Notes under the pieces: generated by a model
Database searches by the model: none
The model's input: the letters and a program-made list of their open reading frames with translations, nothing else
Told to the model about the DNA's origin: nothing
Assembly (NCBI RefSeq): GCF_900130035.1
Contig: NZ_FQXQ01000003.1
Location: forward strand, 248,001-312,000
Origin: Wenyingzhuangia marina
GTDB lineage: Bacteria > Bacteroidota > Bacteroidia > Flavobacteriales > Flavobacteriaceae
Reading direction: 5' to 3'
DNA: 64,000 bases
Made by a program: the position numbers and the translations under genes
Part shown: positions 45,943 to 56,900 of the stretch, one piece after another
Position numbering within the stretch: position 1 is the first letter of the stretch
Layout of the letters: every line of letters starts with the position of its first letter

Positions 45943-46593
45943 ATGCACCCACACATCATACACGAAAAAGAAACCCTATTCGAATTAGGAACCATAGAAA
46001 ACAACATCATTCACTACGATTTCGATAAAATCGTAGGCTACCTCAACTACAAAGGAAGATTAACCTTTGGAAAAAACTTTAAAATCTACGAAGATGATAT
46101 GTTTTTACTTTACAAGCTTTGCTTGTATTTTATCAGAGATTATAAAAACTGTGAAAAATACGGTTTAGATCCCCACAAAGGAATTTTACTTTCTGGTCCC
46201 GTAGGTTGTGGAAAAACAAGTTGGATGAAATTATTAAAACATATTTCTCCAAATGTAATTAACTATGAAGTCATTCCTAGCAGATTCTTAACCTTTCAAT
46301 TCAATAGCAAAGGTTTTGAGGTTATTGAGAAATACGGTTCTGGATTTTCATTTTGTTTTGATGATTTAGGTGTTGAACCCGATGGAAAACACTTTGGACA
46401 AGATTGTAATGTCATGGGAGAAATATTACTCTCCAGGTATGATTTATTCATCCAAAACAAAAAATTAACCTTTGCTACTACAAACCTCAATGCAGAAGAA
46501 ATTGATGAACGTTACGGTTCTAGAGTTCGTTCTAGAATGCGACAACTTTTTAATCTAGTGGCTTTTGATAAGAATTGTAGGGATAAAAGGTAA
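45943..46593 (+). CDS. P-loop ATPase of the integrative element (DnaC/IstB-like)
   Basis: The 216-residue protein has Walker A GPVGCGKTS (85-93), Walker B FSFCFDDLG (about 135-143), a sensor-1 like TFATTNL (about 180) and a C-terminal arginine-rich RYGSRVRSRMRQLFNLV that probably contains the Arg finger. It looks like a AAA+ helicase loader or similar DNA-processing ATPase. It is the last backbone gene of element 2. Its final 33 codons occur again, diverged, at 63239. Confidence 0.85.
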   Translation: MHPHIIHEKETLFELGTIENNIIHYDFDKIVGYLNYKGRLTFGKNFKIYEDDMFLLYKLCLYFIRDYKNCEKYGLDPHKGILLSGPVGCGKTSWMKLLKHISPNVINYEVIPSRFLTFQFNSKGFEVIEKYGSGFSFCFDDLGVEPDGKHFGQDCNVMGEILLSRYDLFIQNKKLTFATTNLNAEEIDERYGSRVRSRMRQLFNLVAFDKNCRDKR

Positions 46594-46616
46594 CCTCAAT
46601 TTAATGTTTAATAAAA

Positions 46617-46647
46617 AACGATACATCTAATAATTGATGTATCGTTT
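46617..46647. terminator. Bidirectional terminator between the ATPase and DUF4960 genes
   Basis: The 12-bp stem AAACGATACATC / GATGTATCGTTT with a 7-nt loop separates two convergent genes. It is flanked by A- and T-rich sequence. Confidence 0.85.
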
Positions 46648-46676
46648 AATCTAATTAAAAATATTAAGAGGGTATC

Positions 46677-47948
46677 TTATTTTATTATTTTAGAAAAATA
46701 AGTTTTCTTAGAATCAGTGTCAGTCACTTTAAGAATATAAATACCATTTGCATAGTTGCTAAAGTTTATTTTTTTAGATGTGGTTGTTATAATTGCTCTT
46801 CCACTTAAATCGTATACATCAGCTTCAACTTTCCCTGTATAATTGATGTTTAAATCGTTCACAACAGGATTTGGGTAGACAGATATTTCATCAGAATTGT
46901 AAATGTTGTTTGATGATAAAGTAACACCTGTATCAACCAAACTCTTCAAGGTGTTTTCAGTTAGTAATTTAACATTATTGTTATTTCCTGTTCCAGGAGC
47001 ATACCAATCATAAACACCAGACCCATACCAAACAATAGTTCCGTGTCCTCCTGTTCTTGGATTGAACTGAGCTCCTTGGATTTCGTTTCCATCACAATTG
47101 TCTAGTAATATTTCTGCATTTAAAGTACTTTCAAATTCAGTTCTACGATCAGCAATTGTTCCACCAATATCATCATAAATTCTTCCAAAATCTAAATTGT
47201 ATTGACAAGCACGGTTTTTCTTTTCAGTGTCAGCTGATAAAAACTCAATCGATAGTGTAGAAAAAGAACAGGTAGCAACAGTAGTTGTAATATCTGAAAT
47301 ATATGAACTAGAAGAATCACCACTCCAATTAGCACCCCAAGCATCTGCGGTATTTGCAGCATTAACTGTAACATCTCCAAAAGTTTGGTTTGGTCTATAT
47401 TCCCATGGATTAGTTAAACCATCAAAAGTTCCAATAACCTCTAAAGCTTTTCCTGCATAGTTTCCTAAAAAGATATTTCCTCCAGCTTCATAAAAAGAAC
47501 GAATACTACTAATAAAAGCATCTTCTAAAGCAATACATGCAGCATCACCACCATTCCATTCAAAACCAGTTTCTTTAATTACACAATGTCTTGTTACACC
47601 ATCTCCTTCAGTAGTTCCCCTAGGCCATTCATTTAAACGTTCAGGATAAGTTGCACCATCACTTTGTATCCAAATAGCATCATAACTACTGATGTCAGCA
47701 CCTTCAGCTACATCTTGAAATGAAAAATATGTTCCACTAATATCTGCTTGAGACGGAATAAAAACATCCATAAACCATACAGCGGCAGCTCTATCGTCAT
47801 CATAAGTGAATCCATCAGCAGCTGCAGGAATATTATCATTATAAGTAGGAGCTTGTCCTAAAAAAGCGATGCTCTTAGATTGTGCTTTTAAATTGTAGCA
47901 TTGTAATAAAAAAGAGACAGCAATTAATTTTAAAGTAATTGTTTTCAT
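46677..47948 (-). CDS. DUF4960-like protein with T9SS C-terminal sorting domain
   Basis: The 423-residue protein has a signal peptide (cleavage near LKAQ-SKS). A large domain (about 25-345) shares IAFLGxA, AAVWFMDVF...YFSFQDVAEGADISSYDAIWI and IVWYGSGVYDWYAPG...NVKLLTENTLKSL with the lipoprotein at 50861. The C-terminal 69 residues (ISVYPNPVVNDLNI...YFSKIIK) form a type A T9SS sorting domain, so the protein is probably secreted or attached outside. The domain is DUF4960-like, known from fructan loci; no enzyme activity is established. It has its own promoter (see the dyad at 48144). Confidence 0.8.
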   Translation of the reverse strand: MKTITLKLIAVSFLLQCYNLKAQSKSIAFLGQAPTYNDNIPAAADGFTYDDDRAAAVWFMDVFIPSQADISGTYFSFQDVAEGADISSYDAIWIQSDGATYPERLNEWPRGTTEGDGVTRHCVIKETGFEWNGGDAACIALEDAFISSIRSFYEAGGNIFLGNYAGKALEVIGTFDGLTNPWEYRPNQTFGDVTVNAANTADAWGANWSGDSSSSYISDITTTVATCSFSTLSIEFLSADTEKKNRACQYNLDFGRIYDDIGGTIADRRTEFESTLNAEILLDNCDGNEIQGAQFNPRTGGHGTIVWYGSGVYDWYAPGTGNNNNVKLLTENTLKSLVDTGVTLSSNNIYNSDEISVYPNPVVNDLNINYTGKVEADVYDLSGRAIITTTSKKINFSNYANGIYILKVTDTDSKKTYFSKIIK

Positions 47949-48030
47949 TTTAGAATAATTTAAAGTTTATTAATAATAGTTTGTGTTATATTCTAAATTA
48001 TTGACAAATAAATGATGATTGTTTTGTGTT

Positions 48031-48171
48031 TGTTTCAAACTAATAAGGATTTGATAAGTAGTTCAAAGAGATGTAAAGACTCCTTGTTTTATATAGGTTT
48101 CAACGGTGACTTAAATCGAATTTTATTTTTTTAATTATGATTATGTAACTAGTACTTATGGTATAGTTACA
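48031..48171 (-). promoter_or_regulatory. Candidate PUL promoter/operator 2 (before the T9SS DUF4960 gene)
   Basis: Inverted half-sites TGTAAC (48144-48149) and GTTACA (48166-48171) have 16 bp between them. A TGTTTCAAACTA word (48031-48042; minus strand TAGTTTGAAACA) lies 102 bp from the first half-site. The same parts at the same spacing occur before the MFS gene (60081-60221). The TAnTTTG element is one base short of the usual -7 box. Confidence 0.65.
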
Positions 48172-48320
48172 GTATATTTTATATGTTGGTACTAAGAGTA
48201 AATGGTTACATAATTAAGAGAGCAATAAAAAGATTACAAATGACAGATTTAATAAAGTAGCAGATGAAACATATTATTTTAAAACGCAGAAAAAGTTCTA
48301 ATGATTAGGTGTTTAAACAT

Positions 48321-48356
48321 AAAAAAAGCATCTAAGTTTATTTTTAGATGCCTTTT
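48321..48356 (-). terminator. Terminator of the main fructan operon
   Basis: A stem with GCATCTAA / TTAGATGC and flanking A- and T-runs lies 24 bp beyond the fructokinase stop codon on the minus strand. Confidence 0.85.
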
Positions 48357-48379
48357 AATATTAAAACTTAACAATTGTT

Positions 48380-49288
48380 TTATTGTTTTTGAGGGTTTAA
48401 AAAGTGATAAATATCTTCTTCTTTGATTTCTGGGTTGGCCCCTTCGTGTCCTGCTACAATAGAACCTATGGCACAAGCAAAATCAATTGCTTTTTGTGGA
48501 TTTCCATTACTTAGTAATTGTGTTATCAACGAAGCTAAAAAAGAATCTCCAGCACCTACTGTATCAATTACTTTTATTAAAAAACCAGCATTATAATACA
48601 AAATACCTTTCCATAACAATACTGCTCCATGTTTCCCTTTTGTAACACAAATAGAATCAGTATTTGTGTATTGAGAAATGAAGTGAATATTTTCTTCAAT
48701 AGATTTTGAGGTTGAACCTAGTTCTGCAGAAATTTCTAACAATTCTTCATCATTAAACTTAATAAAATCAGCATGACTCATTAAGTTTTTTAAAGTATCT
48801 ATTTTGTAATGTGAAGCTCTTAAGTTTACATCAAATACTTTATAAGATTTATTGTTTTTTAACAAGTTGTAAAGCGTTGTTCTGGAAACTTCATCACGAC
48901 AAGCCAAACTTCCATACAAGAAAACATCAGAAGAGGAAACAATATTTTTTAGACTTTGGTTAATTTCTATTTTATCCCATGCTGATGGATGCTCAATAGT
49001 ATAGGTAGCAGAACCACTCTTACTAAGTTCTACTGTAACAACTCCAGTGTCATAGTTGTTTTTTATAATAATTCCCGAAGTGTCTATTCCATGATTATTA
49101 ATATAGTCGACAAGAGTACTTCCATCCTTATCATTACCCACAGCACTAATCATAGTTACAGGAAAACCAAAAGATTTAATTCTTAAGGCTAAATTTAAAG
49201 GGGCTCCACCAATTTTTTTAGCAGTTTTAAAAACATCAAACAATACTTCGCCGTAGCTAACAAATTTTAGGTCTTTATTATGAAACAT
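48380..49288 (-). CDS. Fructokinase (PfkB family)
   Basis: The 302-residue protein is a PfkB-type sugar kinase with GGAPLNLALRIKSFG (27-41) in the substrate region and DTVGAGDSF (242-250) with the catalytic base D248. It probably phosphorylates imported fructose in the cytoplasm. It is the last gene of the operon and begins 1 bp after the endo-GH32 stop codon. Placement in a locus with two GH32 enzymes and an MFS porter makes fructose the likely substrate. Confidence 0.88.
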   Translation of the reverse strand: MFHNKDLKFVSYGEVLFDVFKTAKKIGGAPLNLALRIKSFGFPVTMISAVGNDKDGSTLVDYINNHGIDTSGIIIKNNYDTGVVTVELSKSGSATYTIEHPSAWDKIEINQSLKNIVSSSDVFLYGSLACRDEVSRTTLYNLLKNNKSYKVFDVNLRASHYKIDTLKNLMSHADFIKFNDEELLEISAELGSTSKSIEENIHFISQYTNTDSICVTKGKHGAVLLWKGILYYNAGFLIKVIDTVGAGDSFLASLITQLLSNGNPQKAIDFACAIGSIVAGHEGANPEIKEEDIYHFLNPQKQ

Positions 49289-49289
49289 A

Positions 49290-50849
49290 TTAATAAGGAT
49301 TTTTTATGGTTAAGTTTGAGAATACAGTTTGATTGTTTTCACTAAAAAAACTCCATTTTTTTCCTGTAACATCATATAATCTATTGCTAAATGCAACCTC
49401 ATCGTTAATATAAAGCACACAAATATCTTCATTTGTGGTAATGCTGACTTTGTATTCAGTATTAGCAGTAAAATTAAAAGGGACATGGTTTAGATATAAA
49501 TCATTTCCATCATTAACATTGTAAGCTGCTACTCTGTTAAAACCAGGTTCAAAAGCAATTTTAAAAGCAGTATTACTTTCTGTTTCATGATTTAATAATA
49601 CTCCAAAATCTCCATTAGATTGCATCTCAATTTTAAATTCAATATGATTTGATTTTTTTAAGCTATTAAAAGAAATAATTGCATCACTAGAAGTTCCATC
49701 TAAAATAAAAGTATTATTGTTTTGAGTAACAGTACCCATTATATTTTCTACAGTTAATGTTGCATTGTTTGTGTAAACAGGAGCAATGCTTTCAAGTTGT
49801 TTAACACTTAAAGTACCATCGTTGTTTTGAATAAGTTCATGTGTAACAATATTACCTCCCCATTCTTTATTTCCTGTATTATTTTCTGGTGATTTTCTAG
49901 CAGTCCAACCAAATAAATAACGTTTGTTTCCATCTGAAGCAGTTTTGGCTGCATATAAATAGCTTCCATCAAAACGATCTAAAGTAGGAGTTGTCCATGG
50001 TCCGTTAGGAGAGTTTGCTATTCTATAATGTGTACCTGTATGACTACTCCAGTTTTCTGAAAAGATTAAATACCAATAGGCTCCCATTTTAAAGATATCA
50101 GCACACTCTAACATTAAATAGTTTTCTTGTGGTGTGGTAGTGTAAATAGGATTTTGTACTGTCCAATTGTTTGTTGCAGGATCATCAGAAGTAAATAATA
50201 AAACGACAGCTTTTCTGGCAGGGTCTGTTTGTGTAGACATCAACATCCAATATTTCCCATCTTCTTCATTATAGAATACATGTGGGTCTCTAAAATCAAA
50301 ATCAGTATAACCAGTAGGAGCAGTTATCTTAAAATCGTCAATTTTAGTCCAATTTTCTAAATCTGTACTCGTAGCACACAAAACACTTTCTCTAGGGTTA
50401 TTTTGAACAAAAGGAGTGTTTCCATTATGTCCTGTATAGTAAAAATAATAGGTGTCTCCAACTTTAACCACAGAACCTGTTCCTACTCCAAAGTCAGGCT
50501 CATCTGAAGCTCCATAAGGAATCATTCTACCTTTATAATTAAACTCTGTAAAATTAGTTGTTTCAAAATTATGTATGTCATGAAACCCTTTACCGGCAGG
50601 TTTTGTTTTGGCATCGTGTAAAAAGAATAAATTAAACTTACCATCATTATAATAAGGCATAATATCTCCTACATAACCAGAGGTGTAATATGGATCTGTT
50701 TCTCCCAACCATTGTTCTGGTGGTAGTGGATATACGTTTGTTTGAGTCTCTGGATCTACAGGGACTTGAGTAAATGCGTCATCATCATTTGAGCAAGCCA
50801 AAATGGTAAACACGGATAGGTATGTAAATATTTTATTAGTTAAGTTCAT
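49290..50849 (-). CDS. GH32 lipoprotein, probable endo-levanase
   Basis: The 519-residue lipoprotein (lipobox LACS, Cys19) has an acidic leader SNDDDAF, typical of surface-exposed lipoproteins in Bacteroidota. A five-blade propeller carries the GH32 triad D62 (YVGDIMPYY), D188 (FRDPH) and E248 (LECADIFK). A beta-sandwich follows (about 370-519). The nucleophile block GDIMPYY departs from the exo-type WMNDPNG and resembles the GWVGDPMPYY-like block of Bacteroides endo-levanases such as BT1760. It therefore probably cuts the fructan outside the cell, before SusCD uptake. Confidence 0.83.
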   Translation of the reverse strand: MNLTNKIFTYLSVFTILACSNDDDAFTQVPVDPETQTNVYPLPPEQWLGETDPYYTSGYVGDIMPYYNDGKFNLFFLHDAKTKPAGKGFHDIHNFETTNFTEFNYKGRMIPYGASDEPDFGVGTGSVVKVGDTYYFYYTGHNGNTPFVQNNPRESVLCATSTDLENWTKIDDFKITAPTGYTDFDFRDPHVFYNEEDGKYWMLMSTQTDPARKAVVLLFTSDDPATNNWTVQNPIYTTTPQENYLMLECADIFKMGAYWYLIFSENWSSHTGTHYRIANSPNGPWTTPTLDRFDGSYLYAAKTASDGNKRYLFGWTARKSPENNTGNKEWGGNIVTHELIQNNDGTLSVKQLESIAPVYTNNATLTVENIMGTVTQNNNTFILDGTSSDAIISFNSLKKSNHIEFKIEMQSNGDFGVLLNHETESNTAFKIAFEPGFNRVAAYNVNDGNDLYLNHVPFNFTANTEYKVSITTNEDICVLYINDEVAFSNRLYDVTGKKWSFFSENNQTVFSNLTIKNPY

Positions 50850-50860
50850 CTTTTTAAATT

Positions 50861-52261
50861 TTAATTATCTGCTAAATAGTTTAGACTATTTGCTGTTAAA
50901 AGTTTGATATTATCAATAAAACCATTGGCTTGACTTGGTGTTCCACTGCTGTCATCTTCATTATACCAATCATAAGCACCCATAGAAATAACAACTGTTT
51001 TAATATCAGAAGTACCTCCAGGGAATTCAGCAATGGTTACACGACCGTTTAATCCATCATCCCATGCTTCACTAGCTAGATTATTTCCTCCAGTTTGATC
51101 TCTCCATCCAGCACCATCATTATATCCTCCCCACTCTGGTAAAAACCACCATGCAGTATGGTTTAATCTAAATGTTCCTGCTTCTAATAAATTGGCTTTT
51201 CCTGTAGCAAAAGTGTCTAACCCCAAAAAGATAGGATGATCTTCATGACTTACAAATGACATTCCCCATGAATTACCATCTACAAACCCATTTGGCGGAA
51301 AATCTCCAAAAACATTATTAGGCCCTTTACCTGAAGGAACAATATTCAATGCTTCTACATATTGAGAGGCAAATGTGGTTAATAATAAGTTACCTCCATT
51401 AGTTTGATATGTTTTTAATGCAGTTGTAACACTAGCATCTAAAGCAATAGTTGGTAGACTAGTAGCTTCATCATAATGCCACCAAATAACATCAATACCT
51501 TCTAAAGAAGCTCCGTTTTTAATATCTGTAAAAGAAATGTACTGAGCTCCTGCGTAGTTGGCAAACAACCAGTTTGATGCAGCAATTTCGTCTAAATTTG
51601 AGATTGCTTGTTTAGAAGCTGATGTTCCTAAAAAGGCAATGACTGGTCCGCTAAGAGGAGTGGTGATATTTACTGTATATTCTTCTGTCAATCCTGTTGA
51701 AATGACATTGAATTTTACTGGACTAGAAAAATCAATAGTGCTACCAGAGGTAATACTGGCAGTCACTCCTTCAGATAATTCAAGGGTAGGTTGCAATGCT
51801 GTCAGGTCAGTACCTTCAGGCATGGTAAGCGCAATAACTTTGGAGTTGTGATTGATACTTGCTGAAAGTTCTCCAATCTTAAAACTTGTAATGGGTTTTT
51901 GAGTACTAACGTTAACCGCATATTTTTTAAAGATATTTCCACCATAAACATTATAAGTAACAGTATTGCTAAAATCAATACTAGTTCCTAGTTCAGGGAT
52001 AATAGTAGTTCCGTTTGGAATAAAAATTTCTGGAGTAATAGCAGTAATATCTGTTCCATAAGGTAGCGTAGCTGTTATCTTACTTTCTTTATTATTGATT
52101 TCTGCACTGATATTATTTACAGTAAACGAATTAATGTTTACAGAAACATTGGTAACAAAAGCAGATTCATCAAAGTTGTCTTCACAAGCTGATAAAAGAC
52201 TCACTAAAAATAGAAGGGCACATGACAGCAATCCTATTTGTTTATTTATTATTTTTTTCAT
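50861..52261 (-). CDS. Surface glycan-binding lipoprotein with DUF4960-like domain
   Basis: The 466-residue lipoprotein (lipobox LSAC, Cys26) has two N-terminal immunoglobulin-like modules (about 35-120 and 125-205) with the repeated pattern ITSFKIGEL...GSTIDFSSPVKFNV, then the DUF4960-like domain (about 207-466; IAFLGTSASKQAISN, YNVWWHYDE-type segment, VISMGAYDWYNEDD). It occupies the SusE/SusF position after SusD, like BT1761 in the B. thetaiotaomicron levan locus, so it is a likely surface fructan-binding protein. It begins 18 bp after SusD. Confidence 0.8.
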   Translation of the reverse strand: MKKIINKQIGLLSCALLFLVSLLSACEDNFDESAFVTNVSVNINSFTVNNISAEINNKESKITATLPYGTDITAITPEIFIPNGTTIIPELGTSIDFSNTVTYNVYGGNIFKKYAVNVSTQKPITSFKIGELSASINHNSKVIALTMPEGTDLTALQPTLELSEGVTASITSGSTIDFSSPVKFNVISTGLTEEYTVNITTPLSGPVIAFLGTSASKQAISNLDEIAASNWLFANYAGAQYISFTDIKNGASLEGIDVIWWHYDEATSLPTIALDASVTTALKTYQTNGGNLLLTTFASQYVEALNIVPSGKGPNNVFGDFPPNGFVDGNSWGMSFVSHEDHPIFLGLDTFATGKANLLEAGTFRLNHTAWWFLPEWGGYNDGAGWRDQTGGNNLASEAWDDGLNGRVTIAEFPGGTSDIKTVVISMGAYDWYNEDDSSGTPSQANGFIDNIKLLTANSLNYLADN

Positions 52262-52279
52262 CGTTTAGCTTTTTTAGAG

Positions 52280-53974
52280 TTAGTATCTTTTGTTTTGTTT
52301 GTATAGACCTTGGCTGAAATTAATTTGTGCCAATGGAATAGGGCAGAACTCTTCTTTGTTCTTGTCAAAACCAGCATCTAGGTAATATCCTCTTTTTGTT
52401 TTCTCTTCAGCATAGTATGCGTTTAATGTTTCTGAAGCAACTCCCCATCTAACCAAATCAAAAAATCGGTAACCTTCCATGGCAAATTCTAACCTACGTT
52501 CCCAACGTAAAGCTTTGCGAGCAAAATCTTGACTCCACACACAGTTTACCCCATCTTCATACTGACTAATTAAATTGTTTGAAGTATAGCTACTTGTTAA
52601 AGTTGTACTTGCAGCAGCTCTTGCTCTAATTTGGTTGATGATTGGTAAAGCATCATTGTGTTGTCCCATTTCTATCAACGCTTCAGCTCTAATTAATAAT
52701 ACATCAGCATAACGAATTAGGATTCTGTTTTTTGAATTCCCATAAAAAGGATCGATATTTACAAAACAACCACAGTCTGGTTGTACATTTTCTTTTAAAG
52801 AAGCAAAATATCCATAGGTTCCAGGAGATCTGTTCCAGCTTTCTTCATAGATATAATCCTCTGCATATTTAAAAGGCAATCCAGGAATGGCTACAGTGTG
52901 ATATAATCTTGGATCTACATCAAAACTATTTAATTGATTATAATCTAAATCAGTATCATTAAAAGTGTCAAACATTGGCAATCCATCTGCAGTAGTTTTA
53001 AAGGCATTAACTAAATTTTGACTAGGTTTATGAAAATCACAACAACCCAAACCTTGTGGTACCGATAATACATCTCCAAAATTTAATCTTCCATGCAAAG
53101 TTCCATCATTATCTGAATACTGTACAGCAAACACAGATTCAGAACCATTTTCATAACTACCTGGTAAAAAGTTAAATCCAAAATCAGCTTCTAAAGAATA
53201 AGTTCCTATAACTTGATCTGTAGCATTAATTACTTTTTGTAATGTTTGTTGATTGATATTGGTTACATTGTAATCCTCATCTTGCTCATAAGCCTGGTAC
53301 AATCTTGTTTTAGCCAAATAAGCATAAGCAGCATATTGGTTTACACGACCTACTTGTGATTGGGTAGGTGGAGTGTTGTTTGCTGCAAATTCAAAATCAG
53401 TAGCAATGTTTTCCCAAAGTTGATCGTCAGTTAATGCTCTGTTTGACACCAAACCATATTCTTCTGGGACTGTATCTTCAGTTACATAAGGAATGTTTTT
53501 AAACATAATTTTAAGCATAAAGTAAAAATGACCTCTTAGAAAATGCATTTCACCCAATCTTGATTTTTTTTGAGGGAATTCTTGTTCTGTAATCTGATTT
53601 AATGCTGCAATAGCTTTGTTTGCTCTAGAAATCCCTACATAGTAATTATACCATAGTTTGTCTAATTCGGCAAAGTCAGTACGAATATTATTTGAGATTT
53701 CAAAAAAGTGAAAAGCTTGAATATCGTTGGTTCCACTACCTCCTTTATAAGCATCATCTGCTCTAACATTTCCATATGGCCATAAACTAAATGGGGTGTC
53801 ATAATGGTCGTTTCCTAAAGCAGCATAAGCTGAAGTAATAAAACCATCCACATTATCAGCATTAATAACATCTTCTTCAGACAATACGCCTTTTGGTTTA
53901 ATTTCTAAAAAGTCCTCGCAGGACACAGTTGTGAATAATAATAAACAACTAAATATATATACAATCGTTTTCAT
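52280..53974 (-). CDS. SusD/RagB-type nutrient-binding lipoprotein
   Basis: The 564-residue lipoprotein (lipobox VSC, Cys19) begins EDFLEIKPKGVLSEEDV, the standard SusD N-terminus. It contains the TPR-like helical pattern and the C-terminal FFDLVRWGVASETL and CPIPLAQINFSQGLYKQN blocks. It forms the lid over the SusC channel in the outer membrane and binds the oligosaccharide. It lies 16 bp after SusC in the fructan operon. Confidence 0.95.
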   Translation of the reverse strand: MKTIVYIFSCLLLFTTVSCEDFLEIKPKGVLSEEDVINADNVDGFITSAYAALGNDHYDTPFSLWPYGNVRADDAYKGGSGTNDIQAFHFFEISNNIRTDFAELDKLWYNYYVGISRANKAIAALNQITEQEFPQKKSRLGEMHFLRGHFYFMLKIMFKNIPYVTEDTVPEEYGLVSNRALTDDQLWENIATDFEFAANNTPPTQSQVGRVNQYAAYAYLAKTRLYQAYEQDEDYNVTNINQQTLQKVINATDQVIGTYSLEADFGFNFLPGSYENGSESVFAVQYSDNDGTLHGRLNFGDVLSVPQGLGCCDFHKPSQNLVNAFKTTADGLPMFDTFNDTDLDYNQLNSFDVDPRLYHTVAIPGLPFKYAEDYIYEESWNRSPGTYGYFASLKENVQPDCGCFVNIDPFYGNSKNRILIRYADVLLIRAEALIEMGQHNDALPIINQIRARAAASTTLTSSYTSNNLISQYEDGVNCVWSQDFARKALRWERRLEFAMEGYRFFDLVRWGVASETLNAYYAEEKTKRGYYLDAGFDKNKEEFCPIPLAQINFSQGLYKQNKRY

Positions 53975-53990
53975 GATTATTAAGTTTTAA

Positions 53991-56900
53991 TTAAAGTGAA
54001 ATGTTTAATCCTAAAGTAAATGTTAATGGTAATGGATAACCAAATCCTGGATTTTCAGGATCAATACCTGTAAAATTAGACGAACTAATGGTTAGTAAAT
54101 TTTGTGCATTTACATATACTCTAAAGTTTTGGATTTTATAGGTTTCTATGATTTTTTTAGGAATTGTATACCCTAATTGTAATACACGCAGTTTTAAATA
54201 ACTACCGTTTTCTATATAATAAGTTGAAAACCTTGATTCAGCATTACTATCAACAGTAGTTAATGCAGGAATAGTTGAGTTTGGATTTTGTGGAGACCAA
54301 GCGTTTAATAATCGGGTTCCTTTGTTTGATCCTACATCATCAACACTCCAAAAATCGGTTTGATACTTTGTTTGGTTAACTACATCTATATCACCTACAC
54401 CTTGCCAAAAAGTTGTCAAGTCAAAATTCTTATAACCTAAAGAAACATTAAATCCATAGTTAAAACCAGGGTTTGGATTTCCTATCCACGTTCTGTCCTC
54501 ACTGTCAATAGTTCCATCATTATTTAAATCTTTATACCTAATACGTCCTAAACCTTTTCCAGGTTGAATAGCAGAGTTTTCAACTTCTTGTTGTGATGTA
54601 AACAGTCCATCGGCTACATGTCCGTACATAGAATTAATAGGTCTTCCTAGAATATTATCATCTAGACCATTTCCTCCGTAATTGTTCTTTACTTCTTCAG
54701 GAAGTTTTGTGATTTGATTTCTGTTTGCAGAAAGGTTTGCCGACATTTCATATTTTAATCCCCAGTCAGTATTGTTTTTATAATTCAAAGCAAATTCAAT
54801 TCCTTCATTTTCCATAGAAGCTCCATTAACCCATCTATTACCACCTTCACCAATGACTCCTAAATATGGAGGAAGTACTAAGATATCTTCAGTTACTTTT
54901 TTATAAACATCAACACTACCTGTTAATCTTTGATTAAAGAAACCAAAGTCAAGACCAATATTTGTTTGAGTGGTAGTTTCCCATTTTAAATCATCGTTTC
55001 CTGTTTGAGTGGCAATAAAACCAGAAGGTAACAACCCTGAACCTGCTCCTGATAAGTCATAAGCAGTTCCGTAAGAGGTGTTCCAAGTAGGATCCCCACC
55101 AGCATAATTGGCTAAGTATAAAGAATAAATAGCTTCGTTACTAATTTCTTGATTACCAGTTTGTCCCCAACCTGTACGTAGTTTTAAATCTGAAAAGAAG
55201 GCTAAATTATTTTTGGCAAATTCTTCTTTGTTAATTCTCCATCCTGCAGAAAAGGCAGGAAAGGTACCAAAGCGATTGTTTTTTCCAAATCTAGAAGAAC
55301 CATCTCTTCTAATGGTTGCAGAAAATAAGTAACGACTATCATAATCATAAGTAGCTTTTCCAAAATAGGATAACAAACTATATGAACTAGCTGAACCATA
55401 GGTATAAGCTTCTCCTGTACCTGCATCCGGATACATATAATCAGGATCTTCTGTTATAAAATCTTCTTTTCTTAAAGTAGTGTTTCTCGCATCTTCTTTA
55501 AACATCTCTGTACCTGCTAATAAATTAATATTATGATTGTTCAATTTTAAATCATATTGTACAGTATTAGTCCATGTCCATTTTAGATTGTTTGACTGCT
55601 CAATAGAAACAGAGTTTTGATCATTCTTTAAATATCCAGATACATAACTACGTTGTAAAGATCTTTTGTGAAAATCACTAAGATCCAACCCAAAACTAGT
55701 TTTAAAAGTAAGGTTGTCTATTGGTCTTAACTCGGCATAAGTATTACCAAACAAGCGCATATAGCTATAACCATTGTCTTTATTGTATTCTAATAGTCTA
55801 ACAGGGTTTTGTCTATCATTCATTCCTCCAACAGGACCTCCCCATCCTTTTCCATCTACAGTTCGAACTGGAATAATAGGTAAAGCTCTTAAAGCAGGGT
55901 CTAAAACTCCTGGATCTGAAACCTCGTTGGTTCTGTTGATAGTAAAGTTTTCTCCAATTTTTAATTTTCCATCAAAAAAATTATAAGAAGAATTGATACG
56001 AGAAGACAAGCGTTTAAAATTAGTAGTTTTTACAATTCCTACATTATCATAATATCCCAAAGAAAACATATAAGCTCCTTTTTCAGAACCATTAGACATA
56101 GATAGATTTACCGAATTAGCTTTTCCTAATTGAGAAATTTCATCATACCAATTGGTGTTTGAAGACTTAATGGTTTGCTCTGTGTTTAAATATTCTGGAA
56201 CTAACACATTATTCAGTGTAGGTTTTCCATTATAAACTCCCCAGTTAAACTGATAACTTAAGTTGTTTGTATTAGGATCTATACCATCGTTTATATTTGC
56301 TTGCCATAATACTTGTCCATATTCTTTAGCGTTTAAAACGTCTAATTTATTAGCATAGTTAGATAGGGTTGAATAGTAATCTAGATTAAGTCTCATTTTT
56401 CCTTCTTTTCCCTGTTTGGTTGTAATAATAATAACACCATTAGAAGCTCTAGAACCGTAAATACTTGCCGAAGATGCATCTTTTAATACTTGTATAGATT
56501 GAATATCATTCGGGTTTAATTCATGCATACCTCCTTTGGTTGGTACTCCATCAATTACATACAAAGGATCGGTGTTGTTTAAAGTACCAATACCTCTAAT
56601 ATTTATTTTAGTATTTCCTCCACTAGGAGAACCATCGGTAGAAATATTTACTCCTGCTAAACGACCTTGTAAAGCTTTTATAGGGTTAGGTTCTGTTTGT
56701 TTGTTAAGTTCATCCATATCTACCACAGAAACAGCTCCAGTAATGTCTGCTTTTTTCTGTGAGGTATATCCGGTAACGATTACTTCATCTAATTGTTCGT
56801 TACTAGGGTTTAGTTTGATGTTTAGAGTAGCATTGTTATTTATAACTACTATTTTAGTTGTATATCCTAAATAACTAAGCTCTAAACTTTCACCTATTGA

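Larger units (their letters stand above)
47949..48379. other. Gene-free spacer between the two PUL transcription units
   Basis: About 430 bp with no gene. It holds the promoter and operator of the T9SS DUF4960 gene (48031-48171, see that entry), a further GTTACA at 48205-48210, and the terminator of the main PUL operon (48321-48356). Confidence 0.6.

Noticed and set aside
45652-45963. A 103-codon minus-strand frame in the element 2 gap
   Set aside because: It runs through the inverted repeats and into the ATPase start, and its composition looks like translated AT-rich non-coding DNA.
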